Assembly (NCBI GenBank): GCA_036023115.1
Contig: JAYKKT010000086.1
Location: 13,097,501-13,161,500, forward strand
Source of the DNA: Brasenia schreberi
Taxonomy: Eukaryota > Streptophyta > Magnoliopsida > Nymphaeales > Cabombaceae
Reading direction: 5' to 3'
Length of the DNA: 64,000 nucleotides
Position numbers and translations under genes: made by a program
The notes under the pieces: generated by a model
What the model saw: the letters and a program-made list of their open reading frames with translations, nothing else
What the model was told of the DNA's origin: nothing
The model's database searches: none
In this document: positions 23,994 through 35,145 of the stretch, piece after piece
Numbering within the stretch: position 1 is the first letter of the stretch
Layout: each line of letters begins with the position of its first letter

Positions 23994-24001
23994 TATTTAA
24001 A
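23994..24001 (+). promoter_or_regulatory. Candidate TATA box of the MYB gene
   Basis: TATTTAAA lies about 310 bp before the first ATG and about 105 bp before the CT tract, which would place transcription start near 24030. Position and composition fit, but there is no transcript evidence. Confidence 0.4.
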
Positions 24002-24096
24002 ATGTAAAAAAAGGTCTCTTCTCTCTTTTTAGTCCATCTTCGCCAGCAAACTAAACTAATCTCTTCGCTTTCTTACCAATCCTTCCCAACGAAGGG

Positions 24097-24100
<4 letters not shown>

Positions 24101-24141
<41 letters not shown>
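24101..24141 (+). repeat. (CT)20 microsatellite in the MYB 5' leader
   Basis: A perfect CT run of 40 bp plus one C, ending 168 bp before the ATG. Pyrimidine-rich leaders are common in plant genes. The overlapping minus-strand ORF 24051-24611 is its artefact. Confidence 0.95.
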
Positions 24142-24144
<3 letters not shown>

Positions 24145-24308
24145 CATCTGCAATAATTGTCCAGAAGGCATGACGATCTCCAAGATTCTATCTCTTGTTG
24201 GTTGTCTGTATTCTTCTTATCCTTTGTGATCGTCGACCAATCTATCTTTCTTTCTGGAATTGCACTGCCGAAGTAAGGAAGATCAAGTGGTAGTCGGGAA
24301 ATACATAC

Positions 24309-25422
24309 ATGATGCAGAGGAATATTCCGGTGAAGAGAGGGGACGGCGGATCTGAAGGTAGAAAGACGACTACGACGCCGTGTTGCAGCAAGGAGGGGTT
24401 GAAGAGAGGGCCGTGGACGCCGGAGGAGGACGAACTGCTCGCGAGGTACGTAAAGAAGGAAGGAGAGGGGCGGTGGAAGACGCTGCCCAAGCGGGCGGGA
24501 CTGTTCCGTTGCGGTAAGAGCTGCAGGCTCCGGTGGATGAACTACCTCAAGCCCTCCGTCAAGCGCGGCCCCATAGCCCCTGACGAAGAGGATATGATAC
24601 TCCGCCTCCACCGCCTACTGGGCAACAGGTAGCTACGCTCTCTCTCTCTGTTTTGTGGTAATCGATGGTAGTGCTGGTGATGAAGCATCTCTCTTCTCTA
24701 GAGTGCTTCTACTGAAAGTTGGTGATCTCTCCCAACATAATCCTTAACAAGTGATGTTGGTGATGAATTGAACTAGGTGGTCGTTGATAGCAGGGAGGAT
24801 CCCCGGGCGCACGGACAATGAGATCAAGAACTATTGGAACACGCATCTCAGTAAGAAGCTCATCAGCCGAGGCATCGACCCCAGAACACACAAGCCCTTG
24901 CAAGATTCAAAACCACCAAACCCTAACCCTGACCCTAATTCCAAACCAGAACCCACTCCTTCTTCTTTCCTGACTTCAATCCCTACCTACCTTTCTGTTC
25001 CTCTTCCTCCGACACTACCACCACTGCCGCCACCAACATCTACCCCCGAAATTCATCCTCCCAACACTACTTCAGTTTCTTTAATGTATGATCAGTCTCA
25101 TGACCATAATGTGAATTTTATGACGAAAAGTAATAACTTCGGCCATATTATTGGATCTCGTGGCGAGATGGTGGATATTCCAGCTGAGAGTAGTCAAGAC
25201 GGAAACTGCGATGCCGTCATCGGTGACATAGATTGCTCCACTGAGGACATATTCTCTTCTTTCCTCAACTCGCTCATAAACGAGGACATTCACATTCAGC
25301 AGCAGCATATGCAATACAGCCATGAAGTTGAACCCTTTGATCATGTTCCTGGCACTGCAAATTTAAGAGATGAAATCATAAGTCACTGTGAGCATCCTGC
25401 GCCAACTAGTAATGATGCATAA
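24309..25422 (+). CDS. MYB5: R2R3-MYB transcription factor, MYB5-like
   Basis: Two exons, 24309-24628 and 24777-25422, give 321 residues. The 148-bp intron starts GTAGCTAC, ends AACTAG and splits the Arg codon of [10 protein letters not shown], the usual second R2R3-MYB intron position. The other common intron, inside R2, is absent. The R2 repeat (about residues 35-85) has [20 protein letters not shown] and the R3 repeat (about 86-137) ends [15 protein letters not shown], with the regular Trp series present. [20 protein letters not shown] in R3 fits the bHLH-interaction signature with Met replacing the usual Leu. The N-terminal [14 protein letters not shown], the [10 protein letters not shown] after R3 and a C-terminal [10 protein letters not shown] point to MYB5, a nuclear activator that works with bHLH and WD40 partners in seed-coat, tannin and epidermal programmes in other plants; that role is inferred here. 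A second ATG at 24312 is an alternative start. The middle region is Pro/Ser/Thr-rich. No stop or frameshift breaks it. Confidence 0.92.
24629..24776 (+). other. Intron of the MYB5-like gene
   Basis: 148 bp with a GT donor and an AG acceptor, phase 2, restoring the Arg-Trp junction of the R3 repeat. Confidence 0.92.
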
Positions 25423-27683
25423 AGATCATGATCTCGCTGCGCGTACATCTGATATTAGGAAAAACCTCTCGCTACACGGAACCCAATATCTGCTGCTATC
25501 GCTACACTATGACTAGTGCAACTGATCTGGTTGTTGCCGATGCATGCTATATACTGGTCCTTTGTTCTTAGAATAGCAAGGATTATGTACTCCGCATTCC
25601 ATGATGTGCAAGCATGAAGTTTCTGTTGTCTGCACTGCAAATTAAACGCATATATTGTGTGACATGGATGATGCCTTCTCCTCAATGTTTTGCAAGCAGT
25701 TGCCATTGCCAAAGAATTCAGAGTTTCCTAGACTTTTTCTTCATGCATGAGTTTATTTTGGCCTTATTTTGTAGCTCCGCAAGTAATAATCTTAGGAGCC
25801 ATTGTGTTATGAATCTTTCATTATTATTTGTGATTTAATCTCTAGTTCTTTACATGAATTCTCCTGTATTCATCAAAGGCTCAAAGTATTACTTCAGCTT
25901 TGTAACTTGTGGAAGAAGCAGTTGTTTTTAATGTTATAAGAGAATCATCTATCAAACCTTACGCAGCTCATATTTTACCGTAATGTGTTTTCTCCACTTT
26001 CTGACCCATGATTCCACTGCCGTAAATCTTATGATTTATTTTCACATCCTCATGTCAGTCACGTTATGTTATTCCAAAGAGAGTGTGCAGCTAAAGTATT
26101 TCCCTTAGTTACTGAAAGCATGTTTATCTGCCAAGTGTTGCTTTAGCTGTTTTCGTGTCTTTACACTTGGCATCACTTCCACATTTTGATTAGAGTTGTC
26201 GGTCGTCCTTATTTTTTGGCCCATTTCTACTTAGCTATAACTACGCCTCCACACATTCTTATAAATCCGTTTGGAAACATCCCTTCTTTTACTAATTTAG
26301 GATATGTTTCTCATTATTTTCTTGATGATTGTGCTTTTTTAGAACTTTGTTTTTCTTTGTTATAGTATTAATATTCTACTCGAGTTGCCTACAGCTTTTG
26401 ATAATATATTCGTCAATTCGTAACAAGGCAACGAGTTTTCAACATTTATTCTGAAGATGACAAGGTTGCTGCCTCCTTAAAATCGGGTAAACCATTTTCA
26501 TTATTTACTGACATTATATTTGGACAGTCTTTTATCCCTGCTCAAAAGTTCTAATCTTTCTTCGGTCTACAATTGCTAAATACTGGAGATTATTCTTGTT
26601 AGTTTTTCCAACTCCAATAATGCATCTATCTATATATGATGACCTAAACCATACTCATCGATATCAGTCTAAAAATATCTCAATAATATTGGCAACTAAA
26701 GCGAGCTATGTCTTAATATTATTCGGTCGTTTCTTCTAATATTTCAATAATATTTTACTTCTTCATTGTTTTACATTTTAGACTCCTTTTTTTTATATCT
26801 TTGACTTTATGAACTTTTCTAATGATTTTAGATGCCTCTTGTATGAAAAGTGGTGCCAGTCAAAATAGTTCTTTCCTGAAAATTTTACTTCGCGTTTAAA
26901 AGCTTCTAATTAACCTACGATTCTCCAACAATTAAGTATGATCTTAATATTGTGTTGGAAGACCGCTAACCATGTTTGTGATACTTCTAAACGAGAAAAT
27001 ATTGGAAAAGATAATTAAAGAAATATTGCCAACATATTTTAGCAGAATATACTTTAATAACTTCTGATAGTAAATAAACAACCTTTTTCTTCATAATAGA
27101 TTGCAGAATGCCTCAAATTTAACATTCGCCCTCTCCAACACGTAATGACTGGGACTCATCGTCCACAGAAGATTTTCCTCCTACTTGATCTTACCCAGTC
27201 AAGATCTCTTCTCCACAACATGTTTTCCACAAGCATTATGCAAATCAGGCGACTATATTAAAATCTTATTCCGGCAGTTTTAACTGCCGAAGGAGAAGTC
27301 CGGCGATTACATTCCATATGAAAACATGTCCACTCATAATGGTAAACTTAATTGTGTTATTTGAGAAGTATTTCATGAAGATGGCTGGCTGGCAGCGGAG
27401 TGTCACAATTCGATAGTTTGTTGACAAGTGCATCAATTTACAACCAAATCCTTGTTTGAACAAACAACTGGTCTATAATGGCTTTCAAAGTATAGATTGG
27501 GCATAGTTTTGCATCACCAAATAGAAACAATATGATTCATGGAAGAAGCTGACACGCCAATGTGTGATGGCAGAAACACGTACACTTTTGTAAGGTGAAT
27601 GGTACCTAAAACAGACAATATATTGGTTGAATATGCTCGATGCCGGGTCAAATACCAATTCTAGGTATACTGATGAATCGGCA
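25423..27683. other. MYB 3' flank and intergenic AT-rich DNA
   Basis: The first few hundred bases are presumably the 3' UTR; no clear AATAAA is near the stop. The ORFs 25455-25712 and 25614-25838 are antiparallel chance frames. From 26100 to 27680 the DNA is AT-rich with no recognisable domain. Confidence 0.5.
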
Positions 27684-27700
27684 TGATCATAGGCATTTTA
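27684..27700. other. Target site duplication of RTE copy 1, left
   Basis: TGATCATAGGCATTTTA here and TGATCATGGGCATTTTA at 30924-30940: 17 bp with one mismatch, flanking the element exactly. Confidence 0.92.
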
Positions 27701-27719
27701 CAACAACAACAACTAAGCC

Positions 27720-29600
27720 TTTTAGGGTCGGCTACATGGATTCTTTGTTTCCATAGAGCCTTATCATGTGCCATGTTAGCAGTTAACTCACAATAAATTA
27801 GATCATTCTTTATTGTTTCTTTCCAACGCTTTTGAGGTCTTCCTCTACCTCTTTTAATACTTTTCAAATTTAGTTTTTCATACCTTCTTACATGTTTTTC
27901 TTTTGATCTTCTTTCTATATGTCCAAACCATTTTAAACGATATTCTTTCATTTTATCCTCTATTGGTTCCACTCCTAATTTGTTTCTAATAACCTCATTA
28001 TGTATATGGTCTTTTCTTGTATGACTACTCATCCATCTCAATATCTTCATTTCGGTCACAAACATCTTTTGTACATGATTGAAACCCAACACTTAGAACC
28101 ATAAAACATGGCAGGTTTAATTATTGCTCTATAATATTTACCTTTTAACTTTAATGGTATCTTCTTATTACAAAGAATACCTGATGCTCCTCTCCTTTTT
28201 AACCAACTAGCATTAATTCTATGCGTAACATCTCCATCAATTCTTCCATTACTCTGAAAAATTGACCCTAGGTATTTAAAACTTTCATATTGGGGGATGC
28301 AATGTGTGCCAATTTTAATTTCTATGTCCTCTGAAGTAACCAAATAATCAAACTTACATTCCATATATTCTGTCTTTCTTTTACCAAGTCGGAGACCTTT
28401 GCTTTCTAATGTTTCTCTCCATAGTTCCAATTTTCTATTAACTTTTTCTTTAGACTCCTCCACTAACACAATGTCATATGCAAATAACATACACCAAGGT
28501 ACTTCATCTTGAATATGTTTTGTTAACTCATCAATCAACATTATAAATAAGTATGGCCTTAAAGTTGATCCTTGATGTAACCCAATATTAACTTCAAAGA
28601 AGTCTGTCATTCCTTCATAAGTCCTTACATATGGTTTTGCACCATCGTACATGTCTCTTACAAGGTTAATGTATGTCAATGCGATACCTCTTTTTTTCAA
28701 GGTTCTCCAAAAAACCTTCCTCGGTACCGTATCGTAAGCTTTTTCTAGATCAATAAATATCATATGAAGATATTTCTTTTTTGCTCTAAAATGTTCATAA
28801 GACGTCTCAAAAGGTAAATCACTTCAACAATAGATATGTCTAGCATGAATCCAAATTGGTTCTCTGTTGTACTTGATACTTGTCTTAACCTACGTTCGAT
28901 AATTCTTTTTCATAATTTCATAGTATGACTCATTAACTTAATACCTCGATAATTCACACAATTTTGAATGTCTCCCTTGTTCTTATATATGGGTATAAGT
29001 GTACTTGCTCTCCATTTCTTAAGCATCTTTTGGTTTCTCCATATTTCATTAAATAGTCTTGTGAGCCAAGTGATTCTTGTTTCTCCTAGTATTTTCCAAA
29101 CTTCTATAGGAATATTGTCTGATCCTACCGATTTACCACCCTTTATATGTTTAAGAGCCTCTTTAACTTCATTCTTTTGAATACGTCGGTAAAAATTATG
29201 GTTTATATATTTTTCTGATTTGGCCAACTCTCCTAAGCTAATACTAACATCTTTATTTTCATTAAAAAGCTTATAAAAATAGTTTTTCCATCTATTTCTT
29301 ATATCATCATTTGCTACTAGAATTTTTTCATCCTCGTTTTGATGCATATAAAATAATTAAGATCTTTAGTTTTCTTATGTCTAGCCCTAACTATCCTAAA
29401 AATATCTCTTTTACCCTTTTTTGAATGGAGTTTTTTATATAAATCCTCCCAAATTTTAGCTTTTGGTTTACTGACGGCTTTTTTCACTTCCTTCTTTGCT
29501 TTCTTATAAGCCTCTAAAGTGTCATTAGTTTTCTTAGCATAATGTAATTTGTAACATGCCCTCTTTGTCTTGAGTTTATTTTGCACCACTTCACTCCACT
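27720..29600 (-). pseudogene. RTE copy 1 reverse transcriptase and C-terminal region
   Basis: Frames 29589-29317, 29347-28910, 28763-28056 and 28092-27661 cover the RT thumb and palm and the tail. Recognisable parts are [48 protein letters not shown], and a C-terminal segment rich in Arg/Lys (RGRGRPQKRWKE). The active-site FADD is changed to FAYD, so the first catalytic Asp of the pair is lost. The enzyme would be dead even without the frameshifts. Confidence 0.9.
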
Positions 29601-29879
29601 ACCAAGCTTCTTTTTATGCCAGTACACCTCCCTTAGATTCACCTAATACATCTTTCGCTACTTTCCTAATATGTATAGCCATATTGTTTCACATATCACA
29701 AGGTGTATCAACATAATTTCAAACATCTCCTTGAAGGATTTTCTGTTTAAATATATCTTCTTTCTCGCTTTTGAGGTTCCACCATTTAGTCCGAATAGCT
29801 CGATGCACTCTTTTGTTCTTTGTCCATTTTTTAATTTGTAAATCCATAACTAAAAGTCAATGTGGGTGGTTAAGCTTTC

Positions 29880-30742
29880 TCATGGAATTATCTTACAATC
29901 TTTACAACACACTCTATCTTTTTTTCTACAAATAAAGTAATCAATTTGTGTTTGTGATAAGCCGCTCTTATAAGTAATTAAATGTTCATCTCGTTTTTTG
30001 AAGATTGTATTGACTATAAAGAGATCAAATGCCATAGCAAAATTTAAAATCTCCATACCTTCCTCATTTATATCCCCCAAACCAAAGTTTCCATGAATAT
30101 AAAGTCTATTTAAGTCTCCTCCTAAATAAATCATCTCCCTTTGTGGAATCCTTTGAATCACCTATCTAACTCTTCCCCAAAAGCTGTCTTTATACTATGT
30201 TCTAGTCCTACTTAGGGTGCATAAGTATAAACTATATTCAAAACCTCTATTCTTAACACTAATTTCAACATCATGATTCGGTCACCATATCGTTATATGT
30301 CTACTACCCTATCTTTTAAATCTATGATAATACCAACTCCGTTTCGAGCCTTTTCCTTACCTGCGTACCATAATTTAAAACCTGTATCCTCTATCTCCTT
30401 TGCTTTTTCTCGAACCCACTTTGTCTCTTATAAACATAGAATATGAATATTTCTCCGAATCATAATAACTACCACCTCCATTAGCTTTCTGGATGATGTT
30501 CCGATATTCCAAGAACGAATACGAATCTTATTATATAGGACTAACTTCCTTATCTCCCGCATCCGTCCATATTGAAAATGCGGAGACCATTTCTGTAAAT
30601 TATTCACTACATTCGAGTGACAATGTAGCGGGACTAACTTCTTTACCCACACTCGTCCATGATGTGGGAACCCTCTTTGCAATTGATTTATTATATCCGG
30701 GTAAAAATGTAGTGACCTTTGCTTACGTATCACTGCATTCAA
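29880..30742 (-). pseudogene. RTE copy 1 endonuclease domain remnant
   Basis: The APE-type endonuclease that nicks target DNA. It survives in two frames: 30742-30428 includes SWNIGTSSRKLMEVV, and 30161-29880 includes the GGDLN segment and QTQIDYFICR. Copy 2 is open across most of this part, so the breaks here are copy-specific. Confidence 0.85.
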
Positions 30743-30923
30743 GTTCTACAGTGCGTCGCTAGGCGAGGACGCCCCAAAGTAATGCTCATAATTTGTGTAA
30801 TCCATGGTATAAAAATCCGACAAAGTTTTACGCTAGGTGTCGGAAGCCTAACACAACTCTCCTCCTTTATCCGGGCTTGGGACCGGCAATGCAAGGGTGA
30901 TCCCTTCCTTATATGGGTAGAGT

Positions 30924-30940
30924 TGATCATGGGCATTTTA
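30924..30940. other. Target site duplication of RTE copy 1, right
   Basis: The second copy of the 17-bp duplication described at 27684. Confidence 0.92.
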
Positions 30941-31630
30941 TGATTTTGAAATTGTAGAAAGTTTGTGATACAGCACGCACACACCCAAGCATGCACACAA
31001 TTTTTGGATGTGTGTGTGTGTGTGAAAGTTACTTTTGAATTTCTTACGAGCCTGAGACTATGTCATAGATACACGGAAAATCATCCAAAAGCTACAACTG
31101 TGTACTTTTCACAGTAATCTATACTAATATATATAAAAAGATTAAAATCTATGCACCGACTAGGAAAATAACATGAATTTCATTAATGAAACTTAATTGA
31201 TGAGATTTACCCCCATGATCGACCCAGCTCGAACCAGATTAGTTATGGTCCTTTGGTTTCCCACACACAGGCGATGTATTTCACTACAAAAGAAAGGCAG
31301 TCAACTGATCAATCCATCTCTCTTCTTCTAGCGCCGGAGAAAACCAAGTATAACAAATTAGACAAAGTCGTAAAGCAATTTGTATCTAAGATGAACCAAA
31401 ATGTGGGATACATAAGTCGACATAAAAACAGAGAATTGGATTCACAACAAAAAGTATCTGTTCTATGACGCCTGCAATCAACATGCTAATGTGTAATTAT
31501 ATCCCCATGGTGATACATCTTTTAGCAACGCAACGGCACAAAAAGGCCTGCCGGTGATCTTCGTGTCATGTTGAATTGGCACCACCAGGATTGTCATGTT
31601 TGAAATGCTGGATTACATCATGGCCGTCAC
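30941..31630. other. Intergenic DNA, possible Helitron start
   Basis: A short (GT)n run lies at 31011-31023. TCTATACTAATATATATAAA near 31120 resembles the 5' end of plant Helitrons, but no 3' hairpin plus CTRR end was located. No coding region. Confidence 0.3.
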
Positions 31631-31639
31631 TCTAACACC

Positions 31640-33600
31640 ACATAAGGCTGCTACCTATACTTCATAGCAAAATGGGGTATGTAAGAAAGAATAGAACAAT
31701 CATTAATACGGTGGGTGAGTAGGCTGATTCAAAGTAAAATGTCAAAGAAATTTTGGACATAAGCAACAAATTGGATTGCTCATATCTTGAATATAAGTCC
31801 AACTTTAGTTGTGCAAAACATGAAAGCTTAAAAAGCTTGGAGTGCAAGAAAACCATATGCAAGTCATTTAAAAAATTTTTAGTTGTATTTGCTATGCACA
31901 AATGGAAAAACAAAGAAACTTGACTATAAAGGAGAAAAGTGTGTGTTTCTAGGTATTACAAACAGCTCCAAAGTGTGAAGAAGATTGTAGTTAGTCCAGA
32001 TGTCATCTTTGATGAAGAAGAGTCTGGGCAATGAGATGAAGATAAAAAAGAACAACCAATACTTGCAAGTCTTGATAAAGATAAGCAAATTAATGATAAA
32101 AACACTCAACAACCTTGGAAGTTGAATCTATGAACCCCAAGGCTATGAAGAAGACCTATATGGATTGCAGATTATTAGGTAACTAGGTATAGACAAACCG
32201 ATAATACTTTAACCTATTTTTTTAGGTAGATTGTGACCCAATCAACTTTGAAGAAACTTTTAAAAAATCAAAATGGTGAAAAGCAGTGGATAGCAAGATG
32301 TCAACAATCAACAAGAAAGATACGTGGAAGCTAATAACTTTATCAAAAGGGCAGAAAAACATTAGAATAAAACTGGTATTAAAAGAAATTGAAGGAAAAT
32401 AGAGACATAGATAAGCATAAAGTGAGACTTATAGCAAAAGGATATAAGTAAGAGTATGGTATTGATTTTGAGAAAGTTTTTGTACGTATCAAGGCTTGAG
32501 AATATCAAACTGACTTTGGGTTTGGCATCACAAAATCAATCGACAATAATATATCAACTAGATGTAAAACATGCCTTTTCACATATGGGGTTACAAGAGG
32601 AGGTATATGTTGATCACCTGGATATATCAAACTCGATAATAAACACAAGGTGTTCAGGCTCAAAAAGAATTGAAAGAAGTACCTAGATCTTGATATAGTC
32701 ATACCGATGCCTATTTTATAAAGGAAAGATTTCACAAATGGCCATATGAACATACTCGGCAATATTTTATTGTTTGTTTGTATATAGATGACTTAATATT
32801 TATTGGAAAATTGTGAGAGCATGATTGATAAATTTAAGACATCCATGATGAAGGAACTTGACATAACTGACTTGGGAAAAATGCATTATTTTCTTGGACT
32901 TGAAGTAATTTAGTTTAGGAGAAGATTTTTTTGTTTCTTAAAAGAAATATTTGCTCTTGTAGAAATGCAATTCGGTTTGTAAACCTATTGATCCCAGTAT
33001 AAAGTTGGAAAAAGACTCAAATGAAAAAGATATTGAAGGAAGTTATTATAGACAAGTTGTAGGAAGTTTAATGTATCTGACAACAACTAGGTTTAAAATC
33101 ATGTATGCAGTTAGCCTAGATATACAAACATGTCAAAAAGGTTACATCTATTAATAGCAAAACGCATACTCAAATACCTGTGAGATACCTTCATTTATGT
33201 TCTATTATATAGGAAATGAGAAAACTCTAAATTATTGGGATACAAATATAGTGATAAAGTAGGGGATCGAGATGATAGAAAGAGTAATTCTGGTTTTGTC
33301 TATATGTTAGAATCAAAAACAATTTTATGGTCATCTAAAAAGTAGCCTATAATAACACTTTTCATTTGACTTAGGAATCTACTTAAAGAAATTGAAGACA
33401 AAAGAAACTTAAGTGACTCATTTTTTGTGACAACAATTCAACAATTAAATTATCAAAAAATCCGGTATTCTACGAGAGAAGCAAACACATAAATATAAGA
33501 TATAACTTTTTCAGAAACCTTGCATGTATGAAACAATTAAATTATTCTACTATAAATTCTTATTAAAGCTTAGAAGAAAGATAGCTTTCTCAAGTTCAGA
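31640..33600 (+). mobile_element. Ty1/copia fragment E (integrase end, RT, RNase H)
   Basis: Decayed copia pol from a family distinct from A-C. The readable order is the integrase motif QNGV with a TAG one codon before it (31668), then KCVFLGI near 31940 and ISRDVIFDEE-like sequence near 32000. RT follows, with LENIKLTLGLASQNQ and YQLDVKHAFSHMGLQEEVYV in 32456-32686 and a YIDDLIF-like active site near 32780. RNase H-type sequence follows with the VGSLMYLTTTR motif near 33060 and NSGFVYM near 33290. Stops and frameshifts are frequent. The part upstream of the integrase end is absent. Confidence 0.85.
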
Positions 33601-33669
33601 CGTATGATTGGACCCTATTCACTTGAAGAATTTCAATCCTTGTAAAACTAATTTGAAAAGGATCAGTTT

Positions 33670-33890
33670 AAGGGAAAGATTGCTGCAGCTATTTTATGAG
33701 TTATTGGGAATGGTCAGCTAGTAGTGTCTATAGTGCTACATTTCTAGGAAGTGGCTTTCACTTTTTTAGGAATCAGTTTTTTTTTTCTCTTTATGTAAAC
33801 ATGTACATAAAGGCTACTTTTTAGTTAATGAAACTTAAGGTGTGATTAATTCTCTTCCATTTTCTCTCTTTCTATCTCTTCCTTTTGCTT
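33670..33890 (+). repeat. Candidate PPT and 3' LTR of copia fragment E
   Basis: TTAAGGGAAAGAT near 33670 is followed by TGCTGCAGCTATTTT at 33681, a plausible LTR start about 130 bp after the RNase H remnant. The end is uncertain, near the CT-rich stretch at 33850-33890. Confidence 0.45.
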
Positions 33891-34489
33891 TTAAAATTTT
33901 TTAATGTTTGGTTTCAATCCTTATGTCATCACTCTTTTTTTAATTTTTTTTCGTAATGTCTTTCTGGGTCTTTATACATGCATGCAGTAGCGATGCAATG
34001 AAGGAGATGCATGTCTCGTCTTCATGGCCATCCATCATGACATTTACTAGGTGATGCAATGATGGTTTTGGTTTATATTTTGCTATCAAGTCATTTTCAA
34101 ACTTGCATGTGACCGAGATCGTGCCGTCGAACCTCACAGTGAGTCAACTAACATGGGCAACGGCCGGTCACCCCAGAACTAGTATTGAGAATTCCCACGT
34201 AGACCCACTTGTCTATATGGACGGGTGCTTTTCAACGGCAAGATCTACGGATCCAAACAAAGTGCCTTCTCGCTGTAATTTCTTAAACCAACCAATTTGA
34301 AAATCTTCGTCTTTATATTTGATCAAAACACCGTGACAAAGTTTTTCATATTTTGGTAATTCAGAAAAATGCAAGAATGTGAAAATGGGCCTTGACCGGT
34401 TGCAGGCCCAGCCCAGCCCTGGAAAAATGGGGTCTGGGCCAAGATTTTTTGCCTAGGCAGGGCCATAAGCCTAGCCAGTCTTGCCCTCC

Positions 34490-34530
<41 letters not shown>

Positions 34531-34531
34531 A
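34490..34531. repeat. Compound microsatellite (CT)12(TA)9
   Basis: A CT run passes directly into a TA run. Its reverse-complement arrangement occurs at 35109-35145. Confidence 0.95.
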
Positions 34532-35108
34532 CATGATATGATGCCAAAGGATATAAGAAAACAAAAAAGAAGCATGTTTTATGTCATAAAATGGCTTTCA
34601 CAGAAAAAGATCAACGAAGTTCCTTATAATTACCCTATTCCACTTGGAAACAGTAATTGTTGGTACCAATTCCTCTTGGAGCTGGCCTATCTGTATTAAT
34701 TAGACAAACAAATGGTATCAGAAAGGAACGTACCTCGCGTCCTGGTGAAAAGAGTAAGGACCTATTGTAGGAGGCACGAAGAAGCCATGCTGTTACAGGC
34801 TGTTATATGTGGTGGGAAATCAGGTTAACAAGTTGGGTTTGGGTACGTTCCTTTAAAACCAATCTCGACCTAGCCTAGACCTGGTTTTTTCTTCAGCTCA
34901 TGGTTGGGTCGAGCCCAAGACAGTCTAAAGTACATTAAAAGGCAATTAATGGTTGACATTGATAAATGGAAAAACAGAAAGTGAGACTGATAGAACAGAA
35001 GCACTTTTGCTTTTTTTACATTAATCCCGATAATTGGTTGTCCTTTTACGAAATGCTAGCAATTTGGGAATATGTTATTCGAGAGGACCGCAGTATTCCG
35101 TTTATATG

Positions 35109-35145
35109 TATATATATATATATATATAGACAGAGAGAGAGAGAG
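35109..35145. repeat. Compound microsatellite (TA)10 then (GA)7
   Basis: A TA run at 35109-35128, GAC, then a GA run at 35132-35145: the mirror partner of 34490-34531. Confidence 0.95.

Larger units (their letters stand above)
27701..30923 (-). mobile_element. RTE-type LINE, copy 1
   Basis: 3.2 kb between 17-bp target duplications. Read on the minus strand it runs from a structured 5' leader (30923) through endonuclease and RT to a 3' end with four TTG repeats (27701-27713), the hallmark of plant RTE elements. It aligns with copy 2 (44101-47380) over its whole length. It looks full length rather than 5' truncated because both copies begin within a few bases of each other. Confidence 0.93.

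Noticed and set aside
24051..24611. 186-codon ORF on the minus strand opposite MYB exon 1
   Set aside because: It is antisense to conserved R2R3-MYB coding sequence, and its N- and C-terminal parts derive from GC-rich codons and the CT microsatellite (a run of Arg-Glu).
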